DNA from: Pomphorhynchus laevis
Lineage: Eukaryota > Acanthocephala > Palaeacanthocephala > Echinorhynchida > Pomphorhynchidae
Length of the DNA: 64,000 nucleotides
Assembly (NCBI GenBank): GCA_012934845.2
Contig: WNNJ02000178.1
Span: 1 to 64,000, forward strand
Reading direction: 5' to 3'
The translations under genes were made by a program, and so were the position numbers. The notes beneath the pieces are model-generated. The model ran no database searches and was not told the DNA's origin. It was given only the letters and a program-made list of their open reading frames with translations. Positions 10,801-21,445 of the stretch are shown in pieces. How positions within the stretch are numbered: position 1 is the stretch's first letter; the number at the start of each line of letters is the position of its first letter.

Positions 10801-13800
10801 ACCAACTTCCTTTATAATTGCAGACACTTGTGAAGATCCAAATACCAGTGTATTTTGTCCAATTAACGCCACGTGATATTTAAGATGGTGTTTCTTTGGT
10901 ACCTACATTGTTGTTTGTTTATACTTATGTTAATCCATGCTAATTCACCCTTATTAGATTTACTGGGTAATCAGGATATGTCATTGCCACGTATTTAGCT
11001 CCACTTAGATTTGTAAAATTAGATAATCCAACAAAAATTTCTTTTCCTTAATTAAATAAATAATAAATAATAATACAAGAATTCTTATAAATAATATAAA
11101 ATTTACGTTAATAAATTAACGTGACATTTTAAACCTTTTCTAATAACTCTTTTAAACTCAAGGAATGTTAATCGATACCGTGATTGCTTTATACTGTACG
11201 CGATATTATTCTTCAGACACTCCATTTTTAAAAACATTTCGTTTACCGTTGATAATTTCCGATAAAAATCTCGGAAATATATAATTATTGAATTGCGAAT
11301 TAAGATGCTATCAACTTATATTTAAGTTGATTATACAAGAACTATCGAAATATTGTAATTTATGGAATAGCAATGATTCGTTTCTGTAAATTTACAAAAC
11401 TATAAGAAATAAATGGATATTTTCAATAGTTTATTCATGCGAAGAGTTTTAACTTTATCTGTTATTTTTTCAATTACAATTCCACAATTTCCTTTATTTT
11501 TTGTCTACTATTTTCATTGATCTTTTAAGTTCTTGTATTTGCTTCATTTGCTTTGTTTTTGTTGTTTTTCCTTTGTTAGAAATATATCCATCCTGATATG
11601 TTTATAGAAATAACATATCTCTACTATTCCTTATTGCCTAAATTTTATAACATATTTGTCAATCGTTACTTCAACATTATTGGAAGAGTTAATGCGATAT
11701 ATTTACTATTGGCATTATTAATTGACATGTTATATTTTGAACAATTTCAAAATATGATGTTCATATAAATAATGGAAAAGAAACAAATCTATTCTTTATT
11801 ACAAATATATCCATCTTGATCTGTATTTTAAGTTTTTTAATATCCAGGAACAATCATGTTCTTGAATATTTGAAAAATTTTCAATTATATTTTTGTTACA
11901 TTTTTAATATGTTTTCTTTGATGTTTTTTCCTTTGTATAAATGGCACAAACAAATTTTCTGTGGCAAAATTGTGTTCTTTTGTGGAATTCAAAATTCAAT
12001 TGTGGAATTGAAAAACGAAACAAATTAAATTTAAAATAATTTGTCCTTCCAAACAGGAAGGACAATATTTGACACTTAAGATTCTCTCAAGGCAGACAAT
12101 TTTGAATTATATTTAATACAAAATCTAAAATCCCTCAGCTTAATTTGCTAACTTAATATTTAATTTTTAACGACAATTTTAATTGTCAATTTAATTATTT
12201 GATAGCAATGAATAAAAATAGTCGTGAAAGCTAGTTAGAAAGATATAAACGAACACATTTGAGTTAAAAATAAATTAGGTAAATAGATCAAAATTACCTG
12301 AAATGGATGTAAAGTATGTATAAATCGAAATTAAAGCAATAATCATTCGTTCAAAAATGCTAAAATCAGTGGAATAATTCACAAAGTAAAACAATATAAC
12401 GTTTTAATCAATCATCTAAGATACTTCATATTTTTGATCGATATGATAATTATTTTATTATATACTATATAATATTATGTTATTATTCATAATAACTAAA
12501 CAATAGCATTTGAATTTCATTATTGACTACTGGATATATAAAAATAAATATATTGAATATGCTGAATATATATTTATGTATACAGGGTGAAAGAATACTA
12601 CATTCATAGTTTCACTATGAAATGATTCTAATTTGTATATGATAATTGGGAGTTAAAATGGATTACCTGTAAATAATATGTCTCCAGCAGATATTTGTGC
12701 ATATTGGTCATCACACTGTCGTACATCTAACCCTTCTCTACGTAAGACAACTTTCATTCTCTCTACCTAATAATTAAATACAATAAATCATCTAAAAATA
12801 TTAATTTTCAATTAATACTAATAGCATTACAGCTGTCAGACCGCTATTAGGCATGAAATATACTTTATAATAAAGAATTAATTAGTATACTTTGGATGCA
12901 ATTTACAATTGTAATTATATTCCACGATAAAACATATTCTATGTTTTACGATTCACCTAAGAATTAAGAAGATATGCAATGTTACCAATTCCTAAATTTA
13001 CTCTTTAATGATATTTGAATTTGGTTTTAGACCTCTTTTACTTATCAAATCACAATATATAAAAGCATTTATGTTTAGATTTCTTTTTAATTTTTTTCCT
13101 TTTTACAAATTCAGGTTCTTTAAAGCATTCCATTATATTTTGCTTGCAATAAAAACAAGAAGAAATGCAACAAGGGCAAATCATCATAAATATAAACACC
13201 TCCTTCTGGCGTTTTTCGACTTTCAGTTTAGAGAGTAGAGCGATCCCATCTATAACAGCTGCAGTTTCACCAGTAAAGCAACACATTGGGTTGTCTTCGG
13301 ATGCTGCCAATTCAATAACGTCTACTCCTACTAACCTAAATATTAGAACGCATTTAATTAAAAGTTTAAGTGTAAAATATTTTATTGGTATTTAATTTGA
13401 TTCAAATATATCAATTATAATTCAAAATATAATTTAATATGAACAATATCAGTTTAATTTAATGTTTTATTTTATATTGTTCAGGCGTTTAAATATCGAA
13501 AGAAATAAGATTATTAAAGATAAGACTATTTAAATTACTGATTATTGATCAGTAATAATTAAAGATTATTACTGATCAATTTTCGACTATTGCAATAGTC
13601 ATTCTTTATTTAAAAATTAAAAAATTAAAAAAATTTAAATAAAATTTTAAAAGTTTAATTTAATTTAACTTTAAAATTCATTTAATGTTTATAAAAAATA
13701 GAATATTATATTTATAAAGCGGATGACTGTAAACTTGTCAACTTAGTTATGAACTTAGCAAAACAAATTACTGAAGTGATCGGGAATTTTCAATATGAAG

Positions 13801-14638
13801 AAGAAAACAAGTCATGTTGGGATATACGGGAGATCTCTTAGAATGATTGCAACGAAAATACATCGCTTAAACAGGCAATCCACTTAGTACACTAATTTAA
13901 CAACATCAATGTGCAATAAGACATAGGCCACATCCGTAGCCATTTTAAATCAAATACAGACCAATGCTCGTGTTATTATAGAAACGCTCTACATTAGAAA
14001 AGAGAGAAGTGATGAAGGAAATAAGCCAGATTACGACATACTGTTTCACAACACAACTTTTAGCAACATTATTTTTACTGTGCAATACCCGTATTTTTTA
14101 TTCTCAAAAATTATTTATAAAAATACAATATTTCGCATATATGATATTTCGCACATTTATACATATATACATATAGTTTGTACCATTGTATACACATTGA
14201 TATTTAATATTTATTTAATTAATATTTAAGTAATTATTTATGTTGTATATTATTAAAATAATACATACAATATTTATTTTGTGTATTGCAAAATACGTAG
14301 ACCTATTTAACTTATCTAATTACAACAAATATTTATGTGAAAATATATTTTTTCGCATAAAATATTTTTTCACATAATGCATAAGAAATAATTAATTTCT
14401 TTGTTAAAAATTAGAAATAATTAATGAAATGTATTATATGCAGTTTTCAAAAACATAAACCTGTTTATGAATTTCCTTTTTTAATTTACCTTAATGCTAG
14501 AATAAAACTGGCGTGCTGCTGTCTCGCTGCTTTCAAGTCAAAATAGCGTTTGTAATTATTAAGCTGTAAAGCTTTCTGGAATAACGAATTTGGTATTCGT
14601 GACACAATAGCATGTGTGAATTGATAGCTTGATTTCAT
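7881..14638 (-). CDS. DDAH: Dimethylarginine dimethylaminohydrolase-like, probable pseudoenzyme
   Basis: Seven exons on the minus strand (14638-14490, 13335-13200, 12766-12667, 11046-10964, 10902-10807, 8290-8156, 8078-7881) join in frame to 298 residues, close to the roughly 285 of animal DDAH. All boundaries are GT-AG. Recognisable blocks in order: FTHAIVSRIPNSLFQKAL (DDAH N-terminus), VGVDVIELAASEDNP, SAGDILFTGKEIFVGLSN (family DGGDVLFTGREFFVGLS), VPKKHHLKYHVALIG (with the catalytic-type His), and a C-terminal KIHRGVQARVLIF where the family has KVDGLLTCCSVLI. DDAH hydrolyses asymmetric dimethylarginine to citrulline and dimethylamine in the cytosol, relieving inhibition of nitric-oxide synthase. 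Here the nucleophilic Cys position reads Ala/Arg and the acidic FVED motif reads FTGE, so catalysis is doubtful. Intron 5 carries PLE and RTE insertions. Confidence 0.88.
8400..9026 (+). mobile_element. Naiad-type PLE, GIY-YIG endonuclease part, duplicated
   Basis: At 8449-8721 the frame encodes the second half of a GIY-YIG nuclease (HKHMRLIGHDIKNCKLFILE, then EDFWIKTLNSMYPLGLND), followed by the linker that leads to the RT in the 47.8 kb copy. At 8870-9026 the same nuclease segment appears again, starting with the YRK(N)-type core, and is cut off at about 9026 where an RTE element begins. So two partial copies lie head to tail. They sit antisense inside intron 5 of DDAH. An endonuclease upstream of the RT is the domain order of Naiad-type PLEs. 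Confidence 0.75.
9027..10620 (+). mobile_element. RTE-clade LINE relic
   Basis: GC content rises sharply at 9027. The leader shares words with the RTE leader at 61.9 kb (AGGTTGCG and GTTAGCTGCGA). Readable pieces include RIATINARTLF at the start of the endonuclease, IDYILVRRRCRNLIADCRSY with the following GHALLLMKL near its end, and KKRFWKDL further on, all in RTE order. Frames change several times and the RT palm is not found, so it is 3'-truncated or decayed and dead. It abuts the PLE fragment at 9026 and lies in intron 5 of DDAH, antisense to the gene. Confidence 0.7.
11050..12660. other. DDAH intron 3, no other feature
   Basis: This is AT-rich intron DNA. A block of about 30 bp containing AAATATATCCATC occurs twice (near 11580 and 11800). 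The open frame at 11816-12028 has no recognisable domain and low-complexity composition, so I leave it unannotated. Confidence 0.5.
13340..14480. other. DDAH intron 1, no other feature
   Basis: This is AT-rich intron DNA. The section 13720-14060 is less AT-rich and reads like decayed coding sequence, but no domain can be recognised. A short PLE-terminus-like word (TACGTAGACC) is present near 14290. Confidence 0.4.
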
Positions 14639-14702
14639 AAATAACAAATCCCTTTTTTATCTAAAATGTCATTTAAATCATTTTTTTTAATTTTTATTTA
14701 AA

Positions 14703-14866
14703 TTTTAAAATTAAAATTTAATCAAATTTTGTAAATTTATCAAAGTCAATTATTTAACGGTATACCTACTATATATCTTAATCTTTTTAAAATTAAAATT
14801 TAATCAAATTTTGTAAATTTATCAAAGTCAATTATTTAACGGTATACCTACTATATATCTTGATCT
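14703..14866. repeat. 82-bp tandem duplication
   Basis: Two adjacent copies of an 82-bp unit (14703-14784 and 14785-14866) are almost identical, with one visible difference near the end (CTTAATC versus CTTGATC). They lie just upstream of the DDAH start codon, in its probable promoter or 5' UTR. The high identity means a recent duplication. Confidence 0.8.
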
Positions 14867-14936
14867 GTAAGATATAATATATAAACATACAATCTCCGAG
14901 TTATCTATTGATTTTTAATTCGAAAACATCGAATTA

Positions 14937-15102
14937 AAGAATTATTGGAGCTGGATCAAAGAAAGAAGGACAACTTTATTTGATATTTCGCTAACTTCTG
15001 TTAGCATCAACAGAAAATTATGTAATTTTCTGAAGATGCTAACAGAAGTTAGCGAAATATCATAAATAATTTCTTTCTTTGATCCAGCTCCAATAATTCT
15101 TT
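14937..15102. repeat. Foldback element A with hammerhead-like core
   Basis: The ends AAAGAATTATTGGAGCTGGA (14937 onward) and its inverted copy (to 15102) bound a 166-bp imperfect palindrome. The right arm has CTGAAGA (15030-15036), a perfect stem GCTAAC/GTTAGC (15038-15053) and GAAA (15054-15057): box, helix II, box, in the order of a hammerhead core. The left arm carries the reverse complement with altered first box. Elements B and C are relatives. Confidence 0.7.
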
Positions 15103-15519
15103 AGAATAATTATCTATACTTTCGCACAATAAAGCTGCGTTATAACACAGCCAGTCATTAAGTCTAAGAATCAAAGTCGGTATAATTAAATTCGAAACAT
15201 TCTACAAATTATAGTTATCAGCTTTATTCTGACAAGCTTTAAGAACATTTAGTGAAACTATGCAGTTTCAAGAAATCGACACCTACATTAATTTGCACAA
15301 CATGAAATTAGCTTCAATTGATCATTTATAAATAATTGATTTTTGATAAAATTGTAATTGATAACACAAGCTCTAACACAATTTATAACACATAATTATC
15401 AACGAACCTTTTTGTAATAATTTTGTAAATAATATTGGAGTTTTTATGAATGTAATAAACATCAAGAATTTTTATATTTAAACAATTGGTTTCTTTTGCT
15501 AAAACAACAGATCTAATTT

Positions 15520-15725
15520 AAAGTATGATCTACAATAGCCCTACTTAGGCCCTTTTCAGTGTGTATTTGTGATGCTTTAATCTAGTCTCTTCTGGTTGGC
15601 CTGTTTGACCCACATATATTTTATCGCATTCTAAACAAGAAATTTTATAAATACCTCCATCATTATCATGTTTGGGTTTCTTTTTCAAAATGCTGTGTAA
15701 CTTCGGTATTTTACTATTTTACAAA
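15520..15725 (-). mobile_element. Relic of canonical PLE, GIY-YIG domain
   Basis: On the minus strand, 15720 down to about 15540 reads KIPKLHSILKKK, then GGIYKISCLECDKIYVGQTG, then TRLKHHKYTLKRA before a stop. This is the classic GIY-YIG entry motif of PLE endonucleases with C-terminal nuclease. Only this domain is left. It lies between foldback elements A and B, in line with the known link between PLE termini and hammerhead motifs. Confidence 0.75.
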
Positions 15726-16036
15726 ACAATATGCTAACAGAAGTTAATAAATTAATAAAATAAATGATTATTTAAACAAAAGGGTCGTTTACAGCATATT
15801 TATATAATATTTAAAGTCACTTCAGGTTTATTATTTGGCATAATAATATTGGAGTTTTTATGAATGTAATAAACCTGAAGAATTTTTCTATTTAAACAAT
15901 GGTTATTTTGTAGAATTGCTATTAAAGCAAATAGCTAATCGGAAAGATTATTCGATATGCTAAAAAGCTGATGTGAAATCGATTTTTCGAATTTTCAATA
16001 TTCGAACACATTTTAATTAACTTCTGCATTTTAATG

Positions 16037-16175
16037 AATCAAAAAGGGGGGATTTTATTTGATATTTCGCTAACCTTTATTAGCATCTCCAGAAAATTAT
16101 ATCTTTAATGTAATTTTCTGAAGACGCTAACAGATTTTAGAGAAATATCAAATAAAATGTTCCCCCTTTTTGATT
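16037..16175. repeat. Foldback element B with hammerhead-like core
   Basis: AATCAAAAAGGGGGGA at 16037 and its inverted counterpart ending at 16175 delimit the element. The right arm has CTGAAGA (16118-16124), a stem region and GAAA (16142-16145). The stem is weaker than in element A because the second strand has drifted. Confidence 0.6.
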
Positions 16176-16196
16176 ACAAGAGTATATTACTTACCA

Positions 16197-16336
16197 AAGA
16201 ATTATTAGAGCTGGATCAAAAAAGGGCAAATTTTTATTTGATATTTTCGCTAAACTCTTTTAGCATCTTTAGTAATTTTTAGTAATTTTCTGAAGATGCT
16301 AACAGATTTTAGCGAAATATCAAATAAAATATCCTC
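16197..16336. repeat. Foldback element C with hammerhead-like core
   Basis: The outer left sequence (AGAATTATTAGAGCTGGATC) is that of element A, while the centre resembles element B. The right arm has CTGAAGA (16290-16296) and GAAA (16314-16317), with GCTAA/TTTAGC pairing between. It lies 20 bp after element B. Confidence 0.6.
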
Positions 16337-16544
16337 TTTATATATTATAAAAAATATTATATTATATAATATATAATAATATATAAATATTAAAAGCAAA
16401 TATTTAATATTCAAGGCATTCGCCATTACAATATACTGTAAATATATCAGTTTTAAACCAATAAAAATTTACAGTTTGCTTTAATATGAAAAAAATAAAA
16501 AGATAATTTACATTGCTAATGAAAAATTAGAAATGTAAATTGTC

Positions 16545-17480
16545 CCCATTCTTGTCTAACGTCTTGTTGGTGACTTGTCGCGCATAACTCAACCCTTTGA
16601 TTTTCATATCATTCAATACGCAGATGATATCCTTCTAGCTTGTCCAATATCGGTGACCTTACCCTGCAATTACCTTAATTCAATTCAGATGATCTTCAAC
16701 TGCGAAAAATCTAACGTCTTATGACTGACTCCCGTCAACGTGATATTTATTTCTCCCATGCACTGTTTGATGGTAAGGTTCTCCCCATAGTCGACCATTT
16801 GAAATTTCTTAGTTTTTTTATGAACAATCTTTCTTACGAGTGGAATAGAACAATCTTTCTATTTTACGCTTTGTTAATGAAAACGTTTGTTCTTGCTCTT
16901 TTCTTCTGCGTGACCTTCGACGTATTTGTAGAATAGTTAATCTGCATATCTGCAGACAACTTATTTCTTCCTCTTCCTGCAACTGGATTAATGGATCAGT
17001 TTACTCGATACATTAATAGATTTACTAGATTTAGTTGCCCTCTTTAACTCGTTGTCCACACAGCCGCTTGTATCTTATTAAAACTCTTCCGACGTTTTAA
17101 TCATATTTATTGTCATCAATTGCTTATTATAGCATTTCTCAAAGCGTCACCAAAGACGCAAACTATTTCTTGTTTTTCGTTTCTGAGCATCCCACTCACT
17201 ATCCTATCTTGAACTTCCTACGACTCAGTCCATATTTCTTCTCTAACTCTACGATCCAGTTACACTAATCTCTGAGCCATTCCTAGATATTGCACTAACT
17301 ATAGCCTCCAGGCATACCGGTTTCCCAGGACACTAGCATGAAACCGCCTTCCGTTAGCATTTGTTCATTTTTCTCCTTTCACACCTTTAAACAGCCCATT
17401 TTAATCCACTCTTCTCCCTCGGCAGTCTGGCCTGATCTTTATTCATTTCACATCTGTCCCTCCGACGTATATATTTTGTT
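16545..17480 (+). mobile_element. Degraded LINE reverse-transcriptase relic
   Basis: Base composition shifts away from AT here. One frame reads FHIIQYADDILLACP, the YxDD catalytic motif of a reverse transcriptase, and another reads DGKVLPIVDHLKFLSFF, which resembles the segment after the palm in non-LTR RTs. The remainder reads as decayed coding in changing frames up to about 17480. The clade cannot be told. It is clearly older than the other LINEs in the window. Confidence 0.55.
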
Positions 17481-17522
17481 CATTAAAACCAAAATTCATT
17501 GTAGGTAATGCTAACGATAAAC

Positions 17523-17711
17523 CTAATATATTGCATCCTTTACATATTTCTTATCAGTGTATAGTGCTGGGTTTGATTTTTTCATTTTTAAATTAATTAA
17601 CCTGTAAGTGGTATCGTTTACATTTGTCACATAAAATAAATTATATTCCACAATCATGAAGTGCCTTGTCTGTATTGTACAACCGTCCATATAAAATAAA
17701 ACATCGATCAA
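17523..17711 (-). CDS. Unassigned open frame, possible exon
   Basis: A 62-codon minus-strand frame ends at a stop at 17523 and reads like ordinary protein (IQTRHFMIVEYNLFYVTN and later KYVKDAIY). Upstream on the minus strand there are possible AG acceptors. I do not recognise the protein. It may be a terminal exon of an unknown gene or chance. Confidence 0.2.
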   Translation of the reverse strand: MIDVLFYMDGCTIQTRHFMIVEYNLFYVTNVNDTTYRLINLKMKKSNPALYTDKKYVKDAIY

Positions 17712-18129
17712 AAATTTCTCAATTGAAAGCGAAAGAATGATTTAATGTTTAAAACAGATTTTCTAACATCCCAATTGAAATTTCAATCATAAAAATATTT
17801 AAAAATTGTATATACACTTACATAAATTAATGATACACACTGCGATCAGAATCTCCTTTACAACGTATTGTGTAAAATAGTTTTATGATCGTCAAATGAT
17901 CAGATATTTACAAAATGTGAAATATGCATCATTTAATAAATCACCTGTAAAATTAACAATCAGAGCATAATGAAAGATTCTTATGGGATAATATGAATAT
18001 TACTGAATTACTGAATCTTTATTCAGATAGAGATTCAGTAATACTTTATTCAGTATTATTCAAATAATACTGAATCTTTATAAAGTATTATCAACTAACA
18101 ATTTGTTTTGCATATTTTATCCATAAATT

Positions 18130-18430
18130 TTATTTGCATTTTGTCTTGCTTGCTCTCGACAAGTTCTCTAAATCCCAGCGATGAATACGGTTTATGTTGC
18201 ATTCTGTAGATATTTCAAGTGTATGAATTTGTACCTGAAGGATGTAAATCCATACATTAATGACGATTTCCTCCCAGCAGAGGAGGAACCCGTCACTGAT
18301 GAGACAATATGTCGAAACAGCAACCCTAGGTTGCTTGTTTCTTTTCACATTGAGATAGTTTACAGGAATTTATTCCATTTATATGCTTATCCCCTCACCT
18401 TTTTTTCTGATAGTACATTCTGCTAGGAGT
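18130..18430. other. GC-richer block with overlapping open frames
   Basis: About 300 bases have clearly higher GC than the flanks and stay open in frames on both strands (plus frame 18181-18426, containing INDDFLPAEEEPVTDE; minus frame 18130-18348). Composition suggests formerly or currently coding DNA, perhaps an exon. Strand and function cannot be decided from sequence alone. Confidence 0.3.
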
Positions 18431-18668
18431 ACAAATACTGTTCATATTCAATGCCTTTATAAAATAGATAATTACATGAGTTCCAAGTGATTTTATAGTA
18501 ATGCTATTTTAATAATAGTTATTTTTATTAATATAAATATTATTAAATGCGTTCTGAAAATTAATTTGAACAAATAACTGTTGAGAATTAGATTTTTAAT
18601 AATTAACTATAATAAATTTGTTTATAATTAGCTATTTGAAAAAAATAACTATCTTTTCAATTTGACAA

Positions 18669-18703
18669 AATCTAAATGTTTTCGCTGCGAAAACATTTAG
18701 ATT
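18669..18703. repeat. 15-bp perfect hairpin
   Basis: AATCTAAATGTTTTC and its exact reverse complement are separated by five bases. There is no adjacent gene for which it would act as a terminator. It is probably the remnant of a palindromic insertion. Confidence 0.7.
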
Positions 18704-18980
18704 GATATCATAGCGTTAAGTTGCATTTGCTGCGAATACAACTTTTTGCATTGATCTAAATAGCCGTAAATACAAATTAATACAAATGTGCATTAATGAC
18801 TAACCATATTATATTCATATGTAATATCATATTACATATTATATAGATTATTGGCTTATTATTTATAAATCAATAAATTATTTCTAAATTAAACTGTAAA
18901 TAAAATTTAATTCAAATTTAATTTTGGCTTATAATTGTTTTTATTATGTAAAAAATATGTTAATAAAGATTTTAAAGAAA

Positions 18981-19390
18981 AGTACATTTAATTTTTGAAA
19001 TCGAAGATATAAACACATATCTAGGCTGATATCAAAAAGATAAAATATGCGATTTTTAGGAAAACATAATTTCATCACACTTGCATTTTCTCAGAAAAGG
19101 AAACTTTTTTCCTATATTTTAGATGAAATTGATTTACTCAAAACTAATTATCAAATGTACTTACAACGGGATTCAGAAAAAATACATATCAACTAAACAC
19201 ATCAAAGAATTAAGCAAATATTAATTTATTTTGTAAAAGTACCTTTAATCTTTGAAATCGAAGAGATAAACACGTATCTAGGCTGATATCAAAAAGATAA
19301 AATATGCTCTTTTTAGGAAAATATAATTTCTCAGAAAATAAATTATTTTATTTTTCATCCCTGGATGAAATTGATTTACTAAAAGCATTA
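18981..19390. repeat. Direct repeat pair, about 150 bp, spaced 256 bp
   Basis: The segment beginning AAGTAC at 18981 recurs at 19237 with the shared block TATCTAGGCTGATATCAAAA and a following GATGAAATTGATTTACT. The two are perhaps 85-90% alike by eye. No coding potential was seen. The rest of 18440-19940 is AT-rich with nothing recognised. Confidence 0.7.
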
Positions 19391-19939
19391 AAATTTCCCA
19401 TACATTACTTATTTTACATAAACATTTATTTATTAACATCGATATCATCGCTTTGAGTAATCAGAAGCAGCAAATGTACTTTGTGATATATACATAATTA
19501 AAATAATCAAATTTTTGTATAACAGTTACATAATTAAAATCTAGTGGATACGTTTAAAATATATTTTCAAATAGCAGAAATAACTACAACGTTTGCATTT
19601 CAATTTAGTAACTGTTATGCTTTCCATCATATAATTTTTGTTGTTATTTTAACAAATACACATTCAATTTGATTTGACAGTTTGTCTTTTGTAAGCATAA
19701 ACACGCAGCAGTCAGATTAGGGTTGTAAAATTTTTCGTAAGAAATGAATATCGATCAAAGAAAAATACAAGCGAATAGCGAGCATATTTTATTGTAAATT
19801 CAATTTTGGATAATTGCAAACAAAATACAAAACTATATTAAACTGCACCAAAACTGCTTGGATATATAATAATAAGGAATTTCTTAAATAACTAATTAAC
19901 AACAACTAAATAACTAAAAAAGAGACAGGAGAAACAAAA

Positions 19940-21445
19940 AACAAAAACAAACAAAAACAGCAGTTCAGGACGATAACAGAAAAATCAATACATTAAGTCT
20001 TCAAAATATCGTTGCGGCCTCAGGTCTAGCTGGATCTGAGCCATCCAGCCAATCCAACAAGCCGCTCTCCGACTGAACCACCCGGTCAGTTCACCAAAAC
20101 AGTGAATCCCATGTATTTTACTCGACTTGTCAAGGTAGGGAGAGTTTGATTAGTTAATATGGAATATAAAGCTGAGAGTGCTAGTCTCTTTAATTTTTTC
20201 GTTGTGGCAGGGGCTCCATGAAAGACAACAACCTTCGATTTTTCCGAGTTTAAAATAATATCGGAAGGGGTAAGCTTGCCTTTAAACTAAAAGGAAACGG
20301 CTGATGTCCTAGACTACATCAATGCACCTGCGTCCAGATAACAGGGCTGTGGTATCATCAGCGTATACCACAAGATGTTGATTACGTTTAAAATTCTTGA
20401 ATATTACAATAGAGGCAGCAAGATATAAGATGGGAGAAAGTGGGGATCCTTAAGGTACATCAGTAATAGGGTAGAACTAACGCGAATCAGGGTCGTCTTC
20501 ATAGTATAACCGCTTGGTGTACAGCAATATATCCACTCTGTTAACAATTCTTGCAGGCAACCCGAGGGACCTTGGAGGAGATAACGAAGGGAATGGAGAC
20601 GCGATCAAATGCAGCAGTAAAGTCAAGGAAAACAGCCAGAGCAAGTTGATGACTGTTATCCTGACATAACTGATTCACTTCACCTATTGCTAAATAAACT
20701 GAACGCCCTTTCCCATGAAAGGGAAATGATGAGACGAAGTCACGAGAAGAAGGCGCCCTTTGACAAACCTATTAAAACTTGGTGGGAGTTATCAAGTTAC
20801 GCCTACTTAAATTGTCACGGATTCTACGATCAAGCGCTTTTTCGTAGAAGGATTTGAAAGAATTTTGAATCAAAATAGTGTGCAGGTCTTTAAGGCATGA
20901 AACCGTTCTTTTTGTAAAAATATACGTAGGCTACAATTGATGCCGGCTACATCAGATGATAAGGCTAAAAGCCTTGTAACGGCCACCTATCTTCTCTGAT
21001 CGGCTGTCAAAAGCTGACAGACCCGAGAAGATAGTGAAGCGACGGATTTAGAGGTGTCCGGAAGTGGACTTCAGGAGTTAAGGATGTCTGTAATAGATAA
21101 ACCCTGCTCGTGAAGTCACCCCAAGACGGGATTGATTAGGGACATTCATGGGCTCCATAGTTATGTAAGGAAAGTGACTCTTCCAAAACTATGTCAAGGC
21201 CAATGCACCCAATTCAACCCATAGTCCTTTACCTCCAGCAGACTAAACTCTCCTTCTTGAATATCCTCCAAAAGAAAGACTGAGAAGGTTTAAGGTGAGC
21301 AAGACTCGCCCAGTCCCTACTCAGCTGAAACCTAAATCTAGAACTCCAGTATTCATTCAAGAGTGTCTGCCTGGCGAAAAAAGATTGATTGGGAAGGTTT
21401 AGCATATTTGCCAAAATATTAAATTTTGTTGGAGTGGGTTGTCAT
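19940..21445 (-). mobile_element. Jockey/I-like LINE, 5'-truncated second copy
   Basis: On the minus strand this aligns along its length with the longer copy at 28.0-29.7 kb: same 3' UTR words (GATCTGAGCCATCC), same RT region, and a frame at 21414-21229 (NLPNQSF and NEYWSSRFRFQLSRD) matching NLPNLSV and NEYWSTRYRFHLSRD of the longer copy. RT reading frames are closed by many changes. Similarity continues to about 21445, where a different LINE on the opposite strand starts. An A-rich stretch at 19900-19965 may be its 3' end region. Confidence 0.75.

Noticed and set aside
13008-13395. Plus-strand frames of 76 codons near the second DDAH exon
   Set aside because: They overlap the minus-strand DDAH exon (13335-13200), which has splice sites and homology.
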